Below the pieces are notes generated by a model. It saw only the letters and a program-made list of their open reading frames with translations. It had not been told where the DNA came from and made no database searches. A stretch of 64,000 nucleotides of DNA, taken from contig JACPEH010000005.1 in assembly GCA_016183655.1 (NCBI GenBank), positions 26,338-90,337 of the forward strand, in the 5' to 3' direction. Position numbers and translations under genes: made by a program. This document shows positions 10,047 through 19,860 of this stretch, piece after piece. Numbering within the stretch: position 1 is the first letter of the stretch; the number at the start of each line of letters is the position of its first letter. Source of the stretch: Rhodocyclales bacterium (lineage in GTDB: Bacteria; Pseudomonadota; Gammaproteobacteria; Burkholderiales; Rhodocyclaceae).

Positions 10047-11183
10047 TCAGCGCTCCATGACGGTGGTGAGCGTCATCGTCTGGTTGTGCAGATCGCAGGA
10101 GCCGGAGGCATAAGGCGAGATCTCGCCGTAGGAATAGAAGCCGACTTGCTGCGTGCCGTCGGGCAGGTGTTCGAGGGCGACCTCCGTTTCCTCCTCGATC
10201 CTCTCGCCGAGGACCAGGCGACGCCCGACGCAGCTGATCGCAACCGCCAGCGTCGGCCCGGCGGGCAGCGACTCGGCGGCCTGGTCGGCGGCGATGCTGG
10301 CGCCGTTGACCAGGCGGTCGAAATTGGCGCGCATCAGGCGGGCCATGCAGCCTTGCGGAATGTCGCCGGCGAAGGTCATCGACTGCGCGGATTCGTCGAC
10401 GGCGAGAATGGTGCGCACCAGGTTCGGCGCGTCCTCCGTATCCAGGCGAATGGAGAGCGGAAACAACAGTCCGGTTGCCGGCAGGCCGGCGGCGCGTTCG
10501 CCGAGATATTCCTTGTACAGCGCCAGCGCCGGTTTGCCGTCGAGCTCATAGAGCACATTGCCCACCGCGCGCGTGACGCGCCGCTCGGGGCCGAAGCTGT
10601 CCCAGCCGCCGCGCGAGCCGTGTCCGATGCGCAGCCGGTCGCCGTAGAGTCCGGCGGCGACGATCACGCCGCTCTGCAGGCGATCTTCATGGAGAACCCA
10701 GGTGCGCTCAAAACGGTCGCCGTCGGCCGCCATGCCGCCGGTGACGACGGTTCCCGTCGGCAGGCTGGCGTTCAATCCCTTGACCAGTTCGCTGCCGTTG
10801 ACGTTGAGCCCGTCGGAGAGCACGAACACCGCGCGCAGCCCGTCGGGCGGCAGCGATTCGCCGATCCGGGCGCCGGCCGCGAACGAATCGGCGGCACCGC
10901 TGACGCTCGCCGCGGCGATTTCGATGTCGCTGTGTTCGAAACGGACGATGGCGACCGACAGGCTGCGGTCGTTGACCAGGGTGCCGGCGATCTCGCCGGC
11001 CGTCGAGCAGCCGAGCAGGTGCGAGCGGGGAAGCACGCGCCGCAATCCGGCAATGGCGCGGTCGTCGTCGCGGAATTCCGGGGCGGCGAAAACCAGCACC
11101 AGCGTCCGCTCCGAATCGAGCGCCGACGGAATCTCCTTCGTCCAGCCGCCCTCGGGCGTGAACGAACATGTCAGTAGTTCCAT
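10047..11183 (-). CDS. FIST N- and C-domain sensory protein
   Basis: A 378-residue protein with a FIST N domain (about 25-220; [10 protein letters not shown] and [10 protein letters not shown] blocks) and a FIST C domain (about 225-365; [10 protein letters not shown], then [16 protein letters not shown]). FIST proteins are thought to bind small ligands such as amino acids and often feed signal-transduction proteins. The downstream gene on the same strand is a PAS/GGDEF/EAL protein, which fits that pattern, but the gap holds a palindromic repeat, so co-transcription is uncertain. No membrane segments are seen. Start is the ATG at 11183, preceded by AGGAGG-like sequence. Confidence 0.88.
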   Translation of the reverse strand: MELLTCSFTPEGGWTKEIPSALDSERTLVLVFAAPEFRDDDRAIAGLRRVLPRSHLLGCSTAGEIAGTLVNDRSLSVAIVRFEHSDIEIAAASVSGAADSFAAGARIGESLPPDGLRAVFVLSDGLNVNGSELVKGLNASLPTGTVVTGGMAADGDRFERTWVLHEDRLQSGVIVAAGLYGDRLRIGHGSRGGWDSFGPERRVTRAVGNVLYELDGKPALALYKEYLGERAAGLPATGLLFPLSIRLDTEDAPNLVRTILAVDESAQSMTFAGDIPQGCMARLMRANFDRLVNGASIAADQAAESLPAGPTLAVAISCVGRRLVLGERIEEETEVALEHLPDGTQQVGFYSYGEISPYASGSCDLHNQTMTLTTVMER

Positions 11184-11397
11184 TTGCTCCTCCTGCCCCC
11201 TGGGGGATGCCGGTTATCGTCGGGCGTCCGGCGCGCCTCTCGGTTTTCTCCAGTATGCGACCGGATCCCGGGCGATTCAAGGCTCGGCGCTTGTGAAGAA
11301 ACCGCGACGTCTACCGTCGAGACGCAACGGCGCAGAGGTTCGCCGAGGCGACCATCGACGCACCGGCCCGAGCCGGCATTCGCTTGCTCAGCGCCGC

Positions 11398-12336
11398 TCA
11401 GGCGAGGAAGGCGTGGCCGAGCGTGCGGACCGCGATGCCGACGCAGGCGCCGAGTGCCGCCGGCTTCCACACCGTGGCGACGCGTTTGCCGGCGGAAATG
11501 AGCACGGCGACGCCGGCCAGGTCGAGCGGGTGGATCAGGAAGCCGGCACTCTGGTTGAGCAGCACGACATCGACCTGTTTCTGTCGCAGCATTTCGTCCA
11601 TCACCCCGAGCATCGCGTTGCCGCCGGCCAGGTATTTGGTCAGCGCCGGCAGGATCAGCGCACTGTCGATCTGCACCGCCGACAGCAGCGGGGAAAGCAG
11701 GTAGGTCAGCCCGTCGACGGCGCCGCCGACGCGCAGTGCGGTGACCACGACCAGCGACAGCACCAGCATCGGCATGGCGCCAATGGCGATCTTGAAGGCT
11801 TCGGCGCCGGCGCGGTTGATCACGTCGAGCACGCCCTTGGCATCGTCGGCGACCGGGTGGTGCAGCGTTTCATCGAGGCGCACTTCGTCGCTGTCCAGCC
11901 GCCGGCCGAACAGGTGGTAGGTGAGCGCCGCCGCCACCAGGCCGCCGAGCAGCGACAGCGCCAGCACCGGCGCGAGGGTCAGCCCGAGGGCGGCCAGCGG
12001 GAACGAGGCGTTGGCTTGCGCCATCGCCATCACCATCGCCAGCGTGGCGGCGAGGTGGCGGTCCGAGGCGCCGCGCTGCTCCATCATGGCCAGCGTCGCC
12101 ACCGGCGCGGCGAAGCTGACGAAGTTGATCTGCATTGCCGCGAACACACCCAGCCCGGTCAGCCCGAGCGGCTTCAGCCAGGGCGTCAGCCGGGCCACCA
12201 GCCAGTCGAGTACGCCCCGGGCCTCCAGCATCCGCATCAGCGACAGCATCACCACCATTACCGGCAGCAGGACGAACAGCGACAGCTCGATTGCCGAGCG
12301 GCCGGCCTTGAGGATGATTTCGATCAGGATCGCCAT
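11398..12336 (-). CDS. Nucleoside-recognition (Gate) domain membrane protein
   Basis: A 312-residue integral membrane protein with about eight hydrophobic segments and two Gate-type domains, resembling the SpmA/SpmB-like nucleoside-recognition family. I start it at ATG 12336 (MAILIEIILKAGRSAIEL); the in-frame extension upstream is not hydrophobic or family-like. The QINFVSFAAPVATLAMM and TKYLAGGNAMLGVMDEM stretches are typical of the family. Transport substrate is unknown. It lies 29 bases downstream of the LysR gene on the same strand and may be transcribed with it. Confidence 0.8.
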   Translation of the reverse strand: MAILIEIILKAGRSAIELSLFVLLPVMVVMLSLMRMLEARGVLDWLVARLTPWLKPLGLTGLGVFAAMQINFVSFAAPVATLAMMEQRGASDRHLAATLAMVMAMAQANASFPLAALGLTLAPVLALSLLGGLVAAALTYHLFGRRLDSDEVRLDETLHHPVADDAKGVLDVINRAGAEAFKIAIGAMPMLVLSLVVVTALRVGGAVDGLTYLLSPLLSAVQIDSALILPALTKYLAGGNAMLGVMDEMLRQKQVDVVLLNQSAGFLIHPLDLAGVAVLISAGKRVATVWKPAALGACVGIAVRTLGHAFLA

Positions 12337-12365
12337 GGCGGCGATTATCGCATTGCCGCCGCCGC

Positions 12366-13292
12366 TCAGCTCCAGACGATGCCGTCGGTATCGCCCATCA
12401 GGTAGGCCCGGTTCTGGTCGGCACGTTCGCGCAGGAAGTCCCACAGCGCACGCACGCGGGCGATCTCGCGGCGCTCGCTCGGCGCAATCAGCCAGAACGA
12501 GCGGACCACCTCGACCGTGCGCGGCAGCACGGGAACCAGGTCCGGGCAGGTATTGCCGATGAAGGAGGGCAGTACGGCCAGCGCATGCCCCTGACGCGCC
12601 GCGAAGAACTGGGCGACGATGCTGGTGCTGCGCAGCTTGACGGCGGCGCCGGGCGCCAGCTTGGTCAGGTAGCGCAGTTCGGTGCTGAAGGTCAGTTCAT
12701 CGACGTAGCCGATGAAACGGTGCATCTGCAGGTCGCTCAGCGTCGAGATGGTCGGGTTCCGCTCGAGGTAGGTACGCGTGGCGTAGAGCTGCAGGCGGTA
12801 GTCGGCGAGCTTGCAGACGACGTAGGCGCCGCTCTCGGGGCGTTCGATGCTGACGGCGAGATCGGCCTCGCGCTTGGAGAGGTTGACGAAGCGCGGCACC
12901 GGCAGCAGGTCGACGGTGATTCCGGGGTGCCGCGCGCAAAAATCGGCGAGATGCGGTGCCAGGAAAAAACTGCCGAATCCCTCGGTCGCCCCGAGGCGAA
13001 CCTGGCCGGTCAGTACCTGGTTGTCGCCGCCGATTTCGGCGTCGACGGTACTCAAGGCGTTTTCGATGCGCTCGACGGCCTCCAGCAGCCGGTCGCCGGT
13101 TGGCGTCAGCCGGTGGCCCTGCGGCGTGCGGTCGAACAGCTTGCTGCCGATTTCCTTTTCCAGCCGGTGCAGGCGCCGGGTCACCGTCGAGTGGTCCAAC
13201 TCCAGTTGCCCGGCCGCTTCCAGCGCCGATTGGCTGCGCGCGACGGCAAGAAAAATCCGCAGGTTGTCCCAGTCGATCCGGAGATTGTTCAT
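12366..13292 (-). CDS. LysR-family regulator divergent from valine operon
   Basis: A 308-residue LysR-type regulator: N-terminal winged helix (about 7-65, WDNLRIFLAVARSQSALEAA) and an effector-binding domain from about 90 to 300. ATG 13292 is preferred over the TTG six codons upstream. It is transcribed away from the branched-chain amino acid transport and valine-degradation operon at 13435-21852. By the usual LysR arrangement it is the likely regulator of that operon, with a valine-pathway intermediate as a plausible co-inducer; that is inference. Confidence 0.9.
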   Translation of the reverse strand: MNNLRIDWDNLRIFLAVARSQSALEAAGQLELDHSTVTRRLHRLEKEIGSKLFDRTPQGHRLTPTGDRLLEAVERIENALSTVDAEIGGDNQVLTGQVRLGATEGFGSFFLAPHLADFCARHPGITVDLLPVPRFVNLSKREADLAVSIERPESGAYVVCKLADYRLQLYATRTYLERNPTISTLSDLQMHRFIGYVDELTFSTELRYLTKLAPGAAVKLRSTSIVAQFFAARQGHALAVLPSFIGNTCPDLVPVLPRTVEVVRSFWLIAPSERREIARVRALWDFLRERADQNRAYLMGDTDGIVWS

Positions 13293-13305
13293 GGCTTTTT
13301 TGCTT

Positions 13306-13317
13306 TGCAAAAATGCA
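13306..13317. promoter_or_regulatory. Possible LysR operator half-sites
   Basis: TGCAAAAATGCA, two TGCA half-sites four bases apart, lies immediately upstream of the LysR start in the divergent region. It is short and could be chance. Confidence 0.3.
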
Positions 13318-13434
13318 CAGCTTGTTTGCTTGTATCCCCTATTCTATTGCAGAAATGTCTCAATATACTCGCCGCACGGTAACAAAAACGACATGCAACC
13401 GTTACCCGACAACCCCACGAGTAGGAGACAACTC

Positions 13435-14652
13435 ATGCTGCAACCGAAAAAATCCCTGGCCGCCGTTCTGCTGGCCTTCTCCGCCGCCGCGCAGGCGCAG
13501 ATTTCCGATGGCGTCGTCAAGGTCGGCGTGCTTACCGACATGGGCGGCACCTACTCCGGCATGGGCGGTCCCGGCTCCGTCGTCGCCGCCAAAATGGCGG
13601 TCGAGGACTGCCTGAAGGCGGAGTGCAAGGGGATGAAGATCGAGGTGCTGTCGGCCGACCACCAGAACAAGGCCGACATCGCCTCGGCCAAGGCGCGCGA
13701 GTGGCTGGACCGCGACAAGGTCGACGTGCTCGCCGACCTGACCAACTCGGCCGGCGCGCTGGCGATCCAGAAGCTGATCAAGGATAAGGGCGGCGTCGCG
13801 CTGTACAGCGGCCCGGCGACCACCCGCCTGACCAACGAGGACTGCGCGCCGAACGGCTTCCACTGGATGTTCGACACCTACTCCGCGGCCTCCGGGACGG
13901 CGGCGGCATTGACCCGTCAGGGCGCGAAGTCGTGGTACTTCGTCACGGTCGATTACGCCTTCGGCCACTCGCTCGAGAAGGAAGCCGGCGAGGTCGTCAA
14001 GTCCTACGGCGGCAACATCGTCGGCAACGTCCGCCACCCGCTCAACGCCAACGATTTCTCGTCCTTCCTGCTGCAGGCCCAGGCCTCGAAGTCGCAGATC
14101 ATCGGCCTGTCCAACGGCGCCCAGGACACGGTCAACGCGATCAAGGCCGCGCGCGAATTCGGCATCGGCGGCGACAAGAACCAGCAGCTGGCGGCACTGC
14201 TGCTGTTCCTCACCGACGTCCATGCGATGGGCCTCGAAACTGCCCAGGGGCTGGTCTTTTCCGACGGTTTCTACTGGAACATGGACGACGAGACGCGCGC
14301 CTTCTCGGCCCGCTTCGAGAAACTGCACAAGGGCTTCAAGCCGACCATGGTGCAGGCCGGCGTCTATTCCAGCGTGCTGCACTACCTGAAATCCGTCGCC
14401 GCCGCCAAGACCGACGACTGGAAGGTCGTCACGCAGAAGATGCGCGAACTGCCGATCAAGGACCCGGTGATGCGCAACGCCACGATCCGTCCGGATGGCC
14501 GTGTGGCGCACGACATGTACCTCTTCCAGGTGAAGAAGCCGAGCGAGTCCAAGGGAGCGTGGGACTACTACAACCTGGTTTCCACCATTCCCGCGCAGAT
14601 CGCCTTCAAGCCGCTGAAGGAGTCGACCTGCGCGCTGGTCGTCGCGAAGTAA
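13435..14652 (+). CDS. Branched-chain amino acid-type ABC transporter substrate-binding protein
   Basis: A 405-residue periplasmic binding protein of the LivK/Leu-Ile-Val family with a signal peptide (LAAVLLAFSAAAQA, cleavage before QISDG). ATG 13435 follows GTAGGAG at a normal distance. It is the first gene of an operon that includes its ATPases (livG, livF) and permeases (livH, livM) five to eight kilobases downstream, separated by mmsA and mmsB. It therefore probably delivers valine or a related acid to the transporter. The ligand cannot be read from sequence; binding proteins of this branch also bind amides, urea and aromatic acids. Confidence 0.9.
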   Translation: MLQPKKSLAAVLLAFSAAAQAQISDGVVKVGVLTDMGGTYSGMGGPGSVVAAKMAVEDCLKAECKGMKIEVLSADHQNKADIASAKAREWLDRDKVDVLADLTNSAGALAIQKLIKDKGGVALYSGPATTRLTNEDCAPNGFHWMFDTYSAASGTAAALTRQGAKSWYFVTVDYAFGHSLEKEAGEVVKSYGGNIVGNVRHPLNANDFSSFLLQAQASKSQIIGLSNGAQDTVNAIKAAREFGIGGDKNQQLAALLLFLTDVHAMGLETAQGLVFSDGFYWNMDDETRAFSARFEKLHKGFKPTMVQAGVYSSVLHYLKSVAAAKTDDWKVVTQKMRELPIKDPVMRNATIRPDGRVAHDMYLFQVKKPSESKGAWDYYNLVSTIPAQIAFKPLKESTCALVVAK

Positions 14653-14817
14653 GCCGCCACAAGACACCAACCCCGGCTGTCGCGCCAGCAACACCCCGTT
14701 CCGGCCTGCCTTCAGGGCAGATCGGCGGGGGAGGGTTCGCCCGCGTCCGGCGCAGCGTCAGGAAATGCCACCCACCCCAGCATCCGTAGATCCGTTTTTT
14801 GAAAAGGAAGATCCATC

Positions 14818-16332
14818 ATGCCCGCAGCCAAGACTGAAGTCGCCACCATCCATCATTTCATCGGCGGCAAGGCCTATCCGTCGCGTTCCAAGGAATGGCG
14901 CGACGTCACCAACCCGGCGACACAGGAAATCGTCGCCCGCGTCCCGTTTGCCACGAAGGATGAAGTCGAGCTCGCGGTGGCGACCGCCAAGGATGCGTTC
15001 AAGACCTGGCGCAACACCTCGCTGTCGACCCGCCTGCGCATCATGCTCAAGTTCCAGCAGCTGCTGCGCGAGAACATCGGGCCGCTGGCCGAGATGATCA
15101 CCCGCGAGCACGGCAAGACCCTGCCCGACGCGGAAGGCGAGGTCAGCCGCGGCCTCGAGGCGGTCGAGCACGCCTGCACGATCACCAGCCTGCAGCTGGG
15201 CGAGATCGCCGAGAACGCCGCCACCGGCGTCGAGGTGTACAACCTGCTGCAGCCGATCGGCGTCGGCGCCGGCATCACCGCCTTCAATTTTCCGGTGATG
15301 CTGCCCTGCTTCATGTTCCCGCTGGCCATCGCCGCCGGCAACACCTTCGTGCTGAAGCCGTCCGAGCAGGATCCGACCTCGACCATGATGCTCGTCGAAC
15401 TGGCCCACAAGGCCGGCATCCCGGCCGGCGTGCTCAACGTCGTGCATGGCGGCGCCGAGGTCGCCGACATGATCTGCGACCATCCCGACATCCGCGCACT
15501 GTCGTTCATCGGCTCGACCCACGTCGGCACGCACATCTACCGCCGCGCCTCCGACGCCGGCAAGCGCGTGCAGTCGATGATGGGCGCCAAGAACCATTGC
15601 GTGATCATGCCGGACGCCAACAAGGAGCAGGCGCTCAACAACCTGATCGGCTCCGCCTTCGGCGCCGCCGGCCAGCGCTGCATGGCCAACTCGGTGGCGG
15701 TGCTGGTCGGCGACGCGCGCAACTGGCTCGACGATCTGGTCGAGAAGTCGCGCGGCCTGAAGGTCGGCCCGGGCACCGACCGCTCGGCCGATCTCGGCCC
15801 GCTGGTCAACAAGAATGCCCGCACGCGCGTCATCAAGCTGATCGACAGCGGCGTCGCGCAGGGCGCCCGGCTGCTGCTCGACGGCCGCGAGTGCACGGTG
15901 CCCGGCTACGAGTCCGGCAACTTCGTCGGCCCGACCATCTTCGCCGACGTCAAGCCGGGCATGGACATCTACGACCAGGAAATCTTCGGGCCGGCGCTGT
16001 GCGTCGTCGGCGTCGATACGCTGGACGAGGCGATCGCCTTCGTCAATGCCAACCCGAACGGCAACGGCACGTCGATCTTCACGTCGAGCGGCTGGGCCGC
16101 GCGCAAGTACCAGAACGAGATCGACGTCGGCCAGCTCGGCATCAACGTGCCGATTCCGGTGCCGGTCGCCTACTTCAGCTTCACCGGCTCGCGCGCCTCG
16201 AAGCTCGGCGACCTCGGCCCGAACGGCAAGCAGGCGATCGCCTTCTGGACCCAGACCAAGACCGTCACCGCCCGCTGGTTCGAGGAAGGCAGCTCGGCCG
16301 GCAAGGTCAACACCACCATCTCGCTGAAGTGA
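14818..16332 (+). CDS. mmsA: Methylmalonate-semialdehyde dehydrogenase (CoA-acylating)
   Basis: A 504-residue aldehyde dehydrogenase of the MmsA type, which converts methylmalonate semialdehyde, NAD+ and CoA to propionyl-CoA (also malonate semialdehyde to acetyl-CoA) at the end of valine catabolism. The catalytic Cys sits in [19 protein letters not shown] at the N-terminus and the [20 protein letters not shown] block are hallmarks of this subfamily. ATG 14818 follows AAAAGGAAG. mmsB starts 8 bases after its stop, so the two are co-transcribed. Confidence 0.95.
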   Translation: MPAAKTEVATIHHFIGGKAYPSRSKEWRDVTNPATQEIVARVPFATKDEVELAVATAKDAFKTWRNTSLSTRLRIMLKFQQLLRENIGPLAEMITREHGKTLPDAEGEVSRGLEAVEHACTITSLQLGEIAENAATGVEVYNLLQPIGVGAGITAFNFPVMLPCFMFPLAIAAGNTFVLKPSEQDPTSTMMLVELAHKAGIPAGVLNVVHGGAEVADMICDHPDIRALSFIGSTHVGTHIYRRASDAGKRVQSMMGAKNHCVIMPDANKEQALNNLIGSAFGAAGQRCMANSVAVLVGDARNWLDDLVEKSRGLKVGPGTDRSADLGPLVNKNARTRVIKLIDSGVAQGARLLLDGRECTVPGYESGNFVGPTIFADVKPGMDIYDQEIFGPALCVVGVDTLDEAIAFVNANPNGNGTSIFTSSGWAARKYQNEIDVGQLGINVPIPVPVAYFSFTGSRASKLGDLGPNGKQAIAFWTQTKTVTARWFEEGSSAGKVNTTISLK

Positions 16333-16339
16333 GGCCAGC

Positions 16340-17245
16340 ATGAAGATCGCTTTCATCGGCCTCGGCAACATGGGCCTGCCGATGGCCCAGAACCTGGCCC
16401 GGGCGGGATTCGCGGTGGCTGGCTTCGACCTCGCGGCCGGCCAGATGGACGCGCTGGCCGCCGTCGGCGGCGAGCGGGCGGACTCGGCCGCCGCCGCGGT
16501 GGCCGGTTCCGACGTCGTCATCACCATGCTGCCGGCCTCGCGCCACGTCGAATCGACCTACCTCGGCGAGGGCGGCGTGCTCGACTATGCCGCCCCCGGA
16601 ACGCTGTTCATCGACTGCTCGACGATCGCCCCCGACGCGGCGCGCAAGGTTGAGGCGGCGGCGGCTGCCCGCGGCTTCGCGATGATCGACGCGCCGGTTT
16701 CCGGCGGCACCGGCGGCGCGCAGGCCGGCACGCTGACCTTCATGGTCGGCGGCGCGGCGGCCGATCTCGATCGCGCCCGGCCGCTGCTCGAAAAGATGGG
16801 CAGGAACATCTTCCATGCCGGGGGCAGCGGCGCCGGCCAGACGGTCAAGGTCTGCAACAACATGCTGCTCGGCATCCTGATGGCCGGAACGGCCGAGGCG
16901 CTGCGCCTGGGCATGGCCAACGGCATGGCGCCGACGGTGCTGTCCGAGATCATGGCCAAGAGTTCGGGGCGCAACTGGGTGCTCGAGGTCTACAACCCGT
17001 GCCCCGGCGTGATGGACAGCGCGCCGTCGTCGCGCGGCTACCGCGGCGGCTTCGGCGTCGACCTGATGCTGAAGGACCTCGGTCTGGCCGTCGAGAACGC
17101 GCTGTCGGTCGGCGCCAGCGTGCCGGTCGGGGCGCTGGTGCGCAACCTGTACGACCTGCACAGCAAGGCCGGCAACGGCGGGCTGGATTTCGGCAGCATT
17201 TTCAACCTGCTGGGAGCGAACTCGAACTCGAATGCGCACGCGTAA
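16340..17245 (+). CDS. mmsB: 3-hydroxyisobutyrate dehydrogenase
   Basis: A 301-residue beta-hydroxyacid dehydrogenase that oxidises 3-hydroxyisobutyrate to methylmalonate semialdehyde, the substrate of the enzyme encoded just upstream. The Rossmann motif IGLGNMGLPMAQNL is at the N-terminus. The substrate-binding DAPVSGGTGGAQAGTL and the catalytic Lys in GAGQTVKVCNNML are present. It is tightly linked to mmsA (8-base gap) and precedes the Liv ATPases. Confidence 0.95.
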   Translation: MKIAFIGLGNMGLPMAQNLARAGFAVAGFDLAAGQMDALAAVGGERADSAAAAVAGSDVVITMLPASRHVESTYLGEGGVLDYAAPGTLFIDCSTIAPDAARKVEAAAAARGFAMIDAPVSGGTGGAQAGTLTFMVGGAAADLDRARPLLEKMGRNIFHAGGSGAGQTVKVCNNMLLGILMAGTAEALRLGMANGMAPTVLSEIMAKSSGRNWVLEVYNPCPGVMDSAPSSRGYRGGFGVDLMLKDLGLAVENALSVGASVPVGALVRNLYDLHSKAGNGGLDFGSIFNLLGANSNSNAHA

Positions 17246-17262
17246 AGCGCGCGCCTGAAGCT

Positions 17263-17288
17263 CCGGGGCCGGTTCCGTCCGGCCCCGG
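17263..17288 (+). other. Intra-operon GC hairpin between mmsB and livG
   Basis: A perfect 10-bp stem (CCGGGGCCGG with CCGGCCCCGG) lies between mmsB and livG without a T-tract. It is more likely a processing or mRNA-stability element, separating enzyme from transporter message, than a terminator. Confidence 0.5.
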
Positions 17289-17323
17289 AAAGCAAAGAAC
17301 AACGGATGGAGGAGACAACCATC

Positions 17324-18172
17324 TTGGCAAACGGACATGACTACATTCTCGAAACTTCGGGCATGACCAAGGAGTTCCGCGGCTTCGTCGCGGTCAACGA
17401 GGTCAGCCTGAAAGTGCGGCGCGGGCATATCCACGCGCTGATCGGGCCGAACGGGGCGGGCAAGACCACCTGCTTCAACCTGCTGACCAAGTTTCTCGAA
17501 CCGACGCGCGGCGAGATTCGCTTCAACGGTATCGACATCACGCGCGAGGCGCCCGAGCGCATCGCCCGGCGCGGCGTTGTCCGCTCCTTCCAGATCAGCG
17601 CCGTTTTCCCGAACCTGTCGGTGCTCGAAAACGTACGTATCGCGTTGCAGCGCAAGCTCGGCACCAGCTTTCATTTCTGGAAGGCGGGACGCAGCCTGCA
17701 CAGCCTTGATGAACGGGCGCTGGAACTGCTGGCCTCGGTGGGCCTGGAGAACTACGCGGCGATGCGTACCGGCGACCTTCCCTACGGGCGCAAGCGGGCG
17801 CTGGAAATCGCCACGACGCTGGCGCTCGATCCGGAGTTGCTGCTGCTCGACGAGCCGACGCAGGGCATGGGGCACGAGGACGTCGACCGGGTGATGCAGC
17901 TGATCAAGCAGGTCTCGGCCAACCGCACCATCCTGATGGTCGAGCACAACATGAAGGTCGTTGCCGGGATCAGCGACCGTATCACCGTCCTCGCGCGCGG
18001 GTCCATCCTGGCCGAAGGCGCCTACGCGGAGGTCTCCGCCAATCCGTCGGTGATCGAGGCCTACATGGGCAGCGAGGCGGCGGCACTGGCTTCGCCGGCA
18101 GGGAAGGATGAAACGTCCGCCGCGCCCGCTTCGTTTGCTGCCCCCCGCGGGGTGGCCCTGCAGGAGGCCTGA
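17324..18172 (+). CDS. livG: Branched-chain amino acid ABC transporter ATPase
   Basis: A 282-residue ABC ATPase of the LivG type. Walker A (GPNGAGKTT) and Walker B (LLLLDEPTQGM) are intact; the signature region reads LPYGRKRALEIA in place of the usual LSGGQ, as is common in LivG. I choose TTG 17324 because GGAGGAG lies at 17308-17314, nine bases upstream; an ATG at 17306 would overlap that site. It is followed after one base by livF, so translation is probably coupled. Confidence 0.92.
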   Translation: MANGHDYILETSGMTKEFRGFVAVNEVSLKVRRGHIHALIGPNGAGKTTCFNLLTKFLEPTRGEIRFNGIDITREAPERIARRGVVRSFQISAVFPNLSVLENVRIALQRKLGTSFHFWKAGRSLHSLDERALELLASVGLENYAAMRTGDLPYGRKRALEIATTLALDPELLLLDEPTQGMGHEDVDRVMQLIKQVSANRTILMVEHNMKVVAGISDRITVLARGSILAEGAYAEVSANPSVIEAYMGSEAAALASPAGKDETSAAPASFAAPRGVALQEA

Positions 18173-18173
18173 G

Positions 18174-18881
18174 ATGAGCGCTACCGAATACCTGCGGGTC
18201 TCCGACCTGCACGCCTTCTACGGCGAATCGCACGTGCTGCACGGCATGGATTTCTCCGTGCGGCGCGGCGAATGCGTTTCGCTGCTCGGCCGCAACGGCG
18301 CCGGGCGGAGCACCACGCTGCGCGCGCTGATGGGGCTGACCGGCCGGCGGACCGGGTCGATCATGGTCAATGGCCGCGAAGTCGTCGGCCTCTCCCCGCA
18401 CAAGATCGCCCAGCTCGGCGTCGGCTACTGCCCGGAGGAGCGCGGCATCTACGCCGGGCTGTCGTGCGAGGAAAACCTGCTGCTGCCGCCGCGCGTCTCC
18501 TCCGGCGGCATGAGCGTCGACGAGCTCTACGCGATGTTCCCCAACCTCAAGGAGCGGCGGCACAGCCAGGGTACGCGCCTGTCTGGCGGCGAGCAGCAGA
18601 TGCTGGCGATGGCGCGCATCCTGCGCACCGGCGCCCGGCTGCTGCTGCTCGACGAGATCTCGGAGGGGCTGGCGCCGGTGATCGTGCAGAAGCTGGCCGA
18701 GATCATCGTCGAGCTGAAGAAGCGCGACTACACCATTGTCCTGGTCGAGCAGAACTTCCGCTTCGCCGCGCCGCTGGCCGACCGCATGTGCATCGTCGAG
18801 CACGGCCAGGTGGTGGCGGAGATCGCCCGGCACGAGCTGGCCGAGAAGCAGCCGCTGCTGCAGCAATATCTGGGAGTGTGA
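18174..18881 (+). CDS. livF: Branched-chain amino acid ABC transporter ATPase
   Basis: A 235-residue ABC ATPase of the LivF type. The signature LSGGEQQM and Walker B LLLLDEISEGLAP are intact. The Walker A motif reads GRNGAGRST, so the invariant Lys is Arg45 (codon CGG). Arg at this place may be tolerated in some LivF proteins, but it predicts altered ATP hydrolysis at one site of the heterodimer. The ATG is at 18174, one base after the livG stop, with AGGAGG upstream. Confidence 0.92.
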   Translation: MSATEYLRVSDLHAFYGESHVLHGMDFSVRRGECVSLLGRNGAGRSTTLRALMGLTGRRTGSIMVNGREVVGLSPHKIAQLGVGYCPEERGIYAGLSCEENLLLPPRVSSGGMSVDELYAMFPNLKERRHSQGTRLSGGEQQMLAMARILRTGARLLLLDEISEGLAPVIVQKLAEIIVELKKRDYTIVLVEQNFRFAAPLADRMCIVEHGQVVAEIARHELAEKQPLLQQYLGV

Positions 18882-18972
18882 ACGTGATGAGCGTGAACCT
18901 GTACCTGTACGACTTAGCGGCAACCACCATGGCGAGCGCAGACCGACTGCCGCCCTCTTCGGGGAAGCAACC

Positions 18973-19860
18973 ATGACTGAACTGTTCGGCATTCCGCTGG
19001 CCGCCCTCTACGGGCAGCTGGTGCTGGGGCTGGTCAACGGCTCCTTCTACGCAATGCTGAGTCTCGGCCTGGCCGTGATCTTCGGCATGCTCAACATCAT
19101 CAACTTTGCCCATGGCGCGCTGTACATGGCCGGCGCCATGCTCGCCTGGATGGGGCTGCAGTACCTCGGCGTCGGCTACTGGTGGATGCTGCTGCTGTCG
19201 CCGCTGGCCGTCGGCGTCATCGGCATCGTGATCGAGCGCCTGCTGCTGCAGTGGCTGTACAAGCTCGACCACCTCTACGGCCTGCTGATGACCTTCGGCC
19301 TGGCCTTGATCATGGAAGGGCTGTTCCGCGACTCCTACGGCGTCGCCGGCCAGCCCTATCCGATCCCGGAAGGCCTGGGCGGTGCCCTCAACCTCGGCTT
19401 CATGATGCTGCCGAAGTACCGTGCGTGGGTCATCGTCGCCTCGCTGGCGATCTGCTTCCTGACCTGGTACATGATCGAGAAGACGCGTCTCGGCGCCTAC
19501 CTGCGGGCGGCGACGGAGAACCCCCGGCTGACCCAGGCCTTCGGCATCAACGTGCCGCTGATGGTGATGCTGACCTACGGCTTCGGCGTCGGGCTGGCCG
19601 GGCTGGCCGGGGTGCTGGCGGCGCCGGCGACGCAGGTCGGACCGTTGATGGGTTCCAACCTGATCATCGTCGTCTTCGCCGTGGTGGTGATCGGCGGCAT
19701 GGGATCGATCCTCGGCACCGTCGTCACCGGCCTCGGCCTCGGCCTCATCGAGGGGCTGGCCAAGGTGTTCTGGCCGGAGGTCAGCGCCACCGTCGTCTTC
19801 ATCATCATGGCCATCGTGCTCATGCTTCGCCCGTCCGGGCTTTTCGGGAGGCAGCAATAA
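18973..19860 (+). CDS. livH: Branched-chain amino acid ABC transporter permease
   Basis: A 295-residue inner-membrane permease of the LivH type with eight or so hydrophobic segments and the family block NGSFYAMLSLGLAVIFGMLN near the N-terminus. The 91 bases after livF contain a 29-codon reading frame ending on this ATG (overlap ATGA), which I do not call as a gene. The stop codon overlaps the next gene's ATG (TAATG). Confidence 0.93.
   Translation: MTELFGIPLAALYGQLVLGLVNGSFYAMLSLGLAVIFGMLNIINFAHGALYMAGAMLAWMGLQYLGVGYWWMLLLSPLAVGVIGIVIERLLLQWLYKLDHLYGLLMTFGLALIMEGLFRDSYGVAGQPYPIPEGLGGALNLGFMMLPKYRAWVIVASLAICFLTWYMIEKTRLGAYLRAATENPRLTQAFGINVPLMVMLTYGFGVGLAGLAGVLAAPATQVGPLMGSNLIIVVFAVVVIGGMGSILGTVVTGLGLGLIEGLAKVFWPEVSATVVFIIMAIVLMLRPSGLFGRQQ

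Noticed and set aside
14653..14817. 165-base gap in the valine operon as a site for a small gene or promoter
   Set aside because: No reading frame with a ribosome-binding site and no clear promoter or terminator was seen.
16969..17008. Possible regulatory signal around mmsB codons for GRNWVLEVYNPCPG
   Set aside because: This is normal conserved coding sequence of the dehydrogenase.
18887..18976. A 29-codon reading frame between livF and livH ending on the livH start (ATGA)
   Set aside because: It has an upstream start and a coupled stop, but no ribosome-binding site stands out and the composition (LPPSSGKQP) looks like spacer sequence. It could couple translation but I cannot support a peptide.
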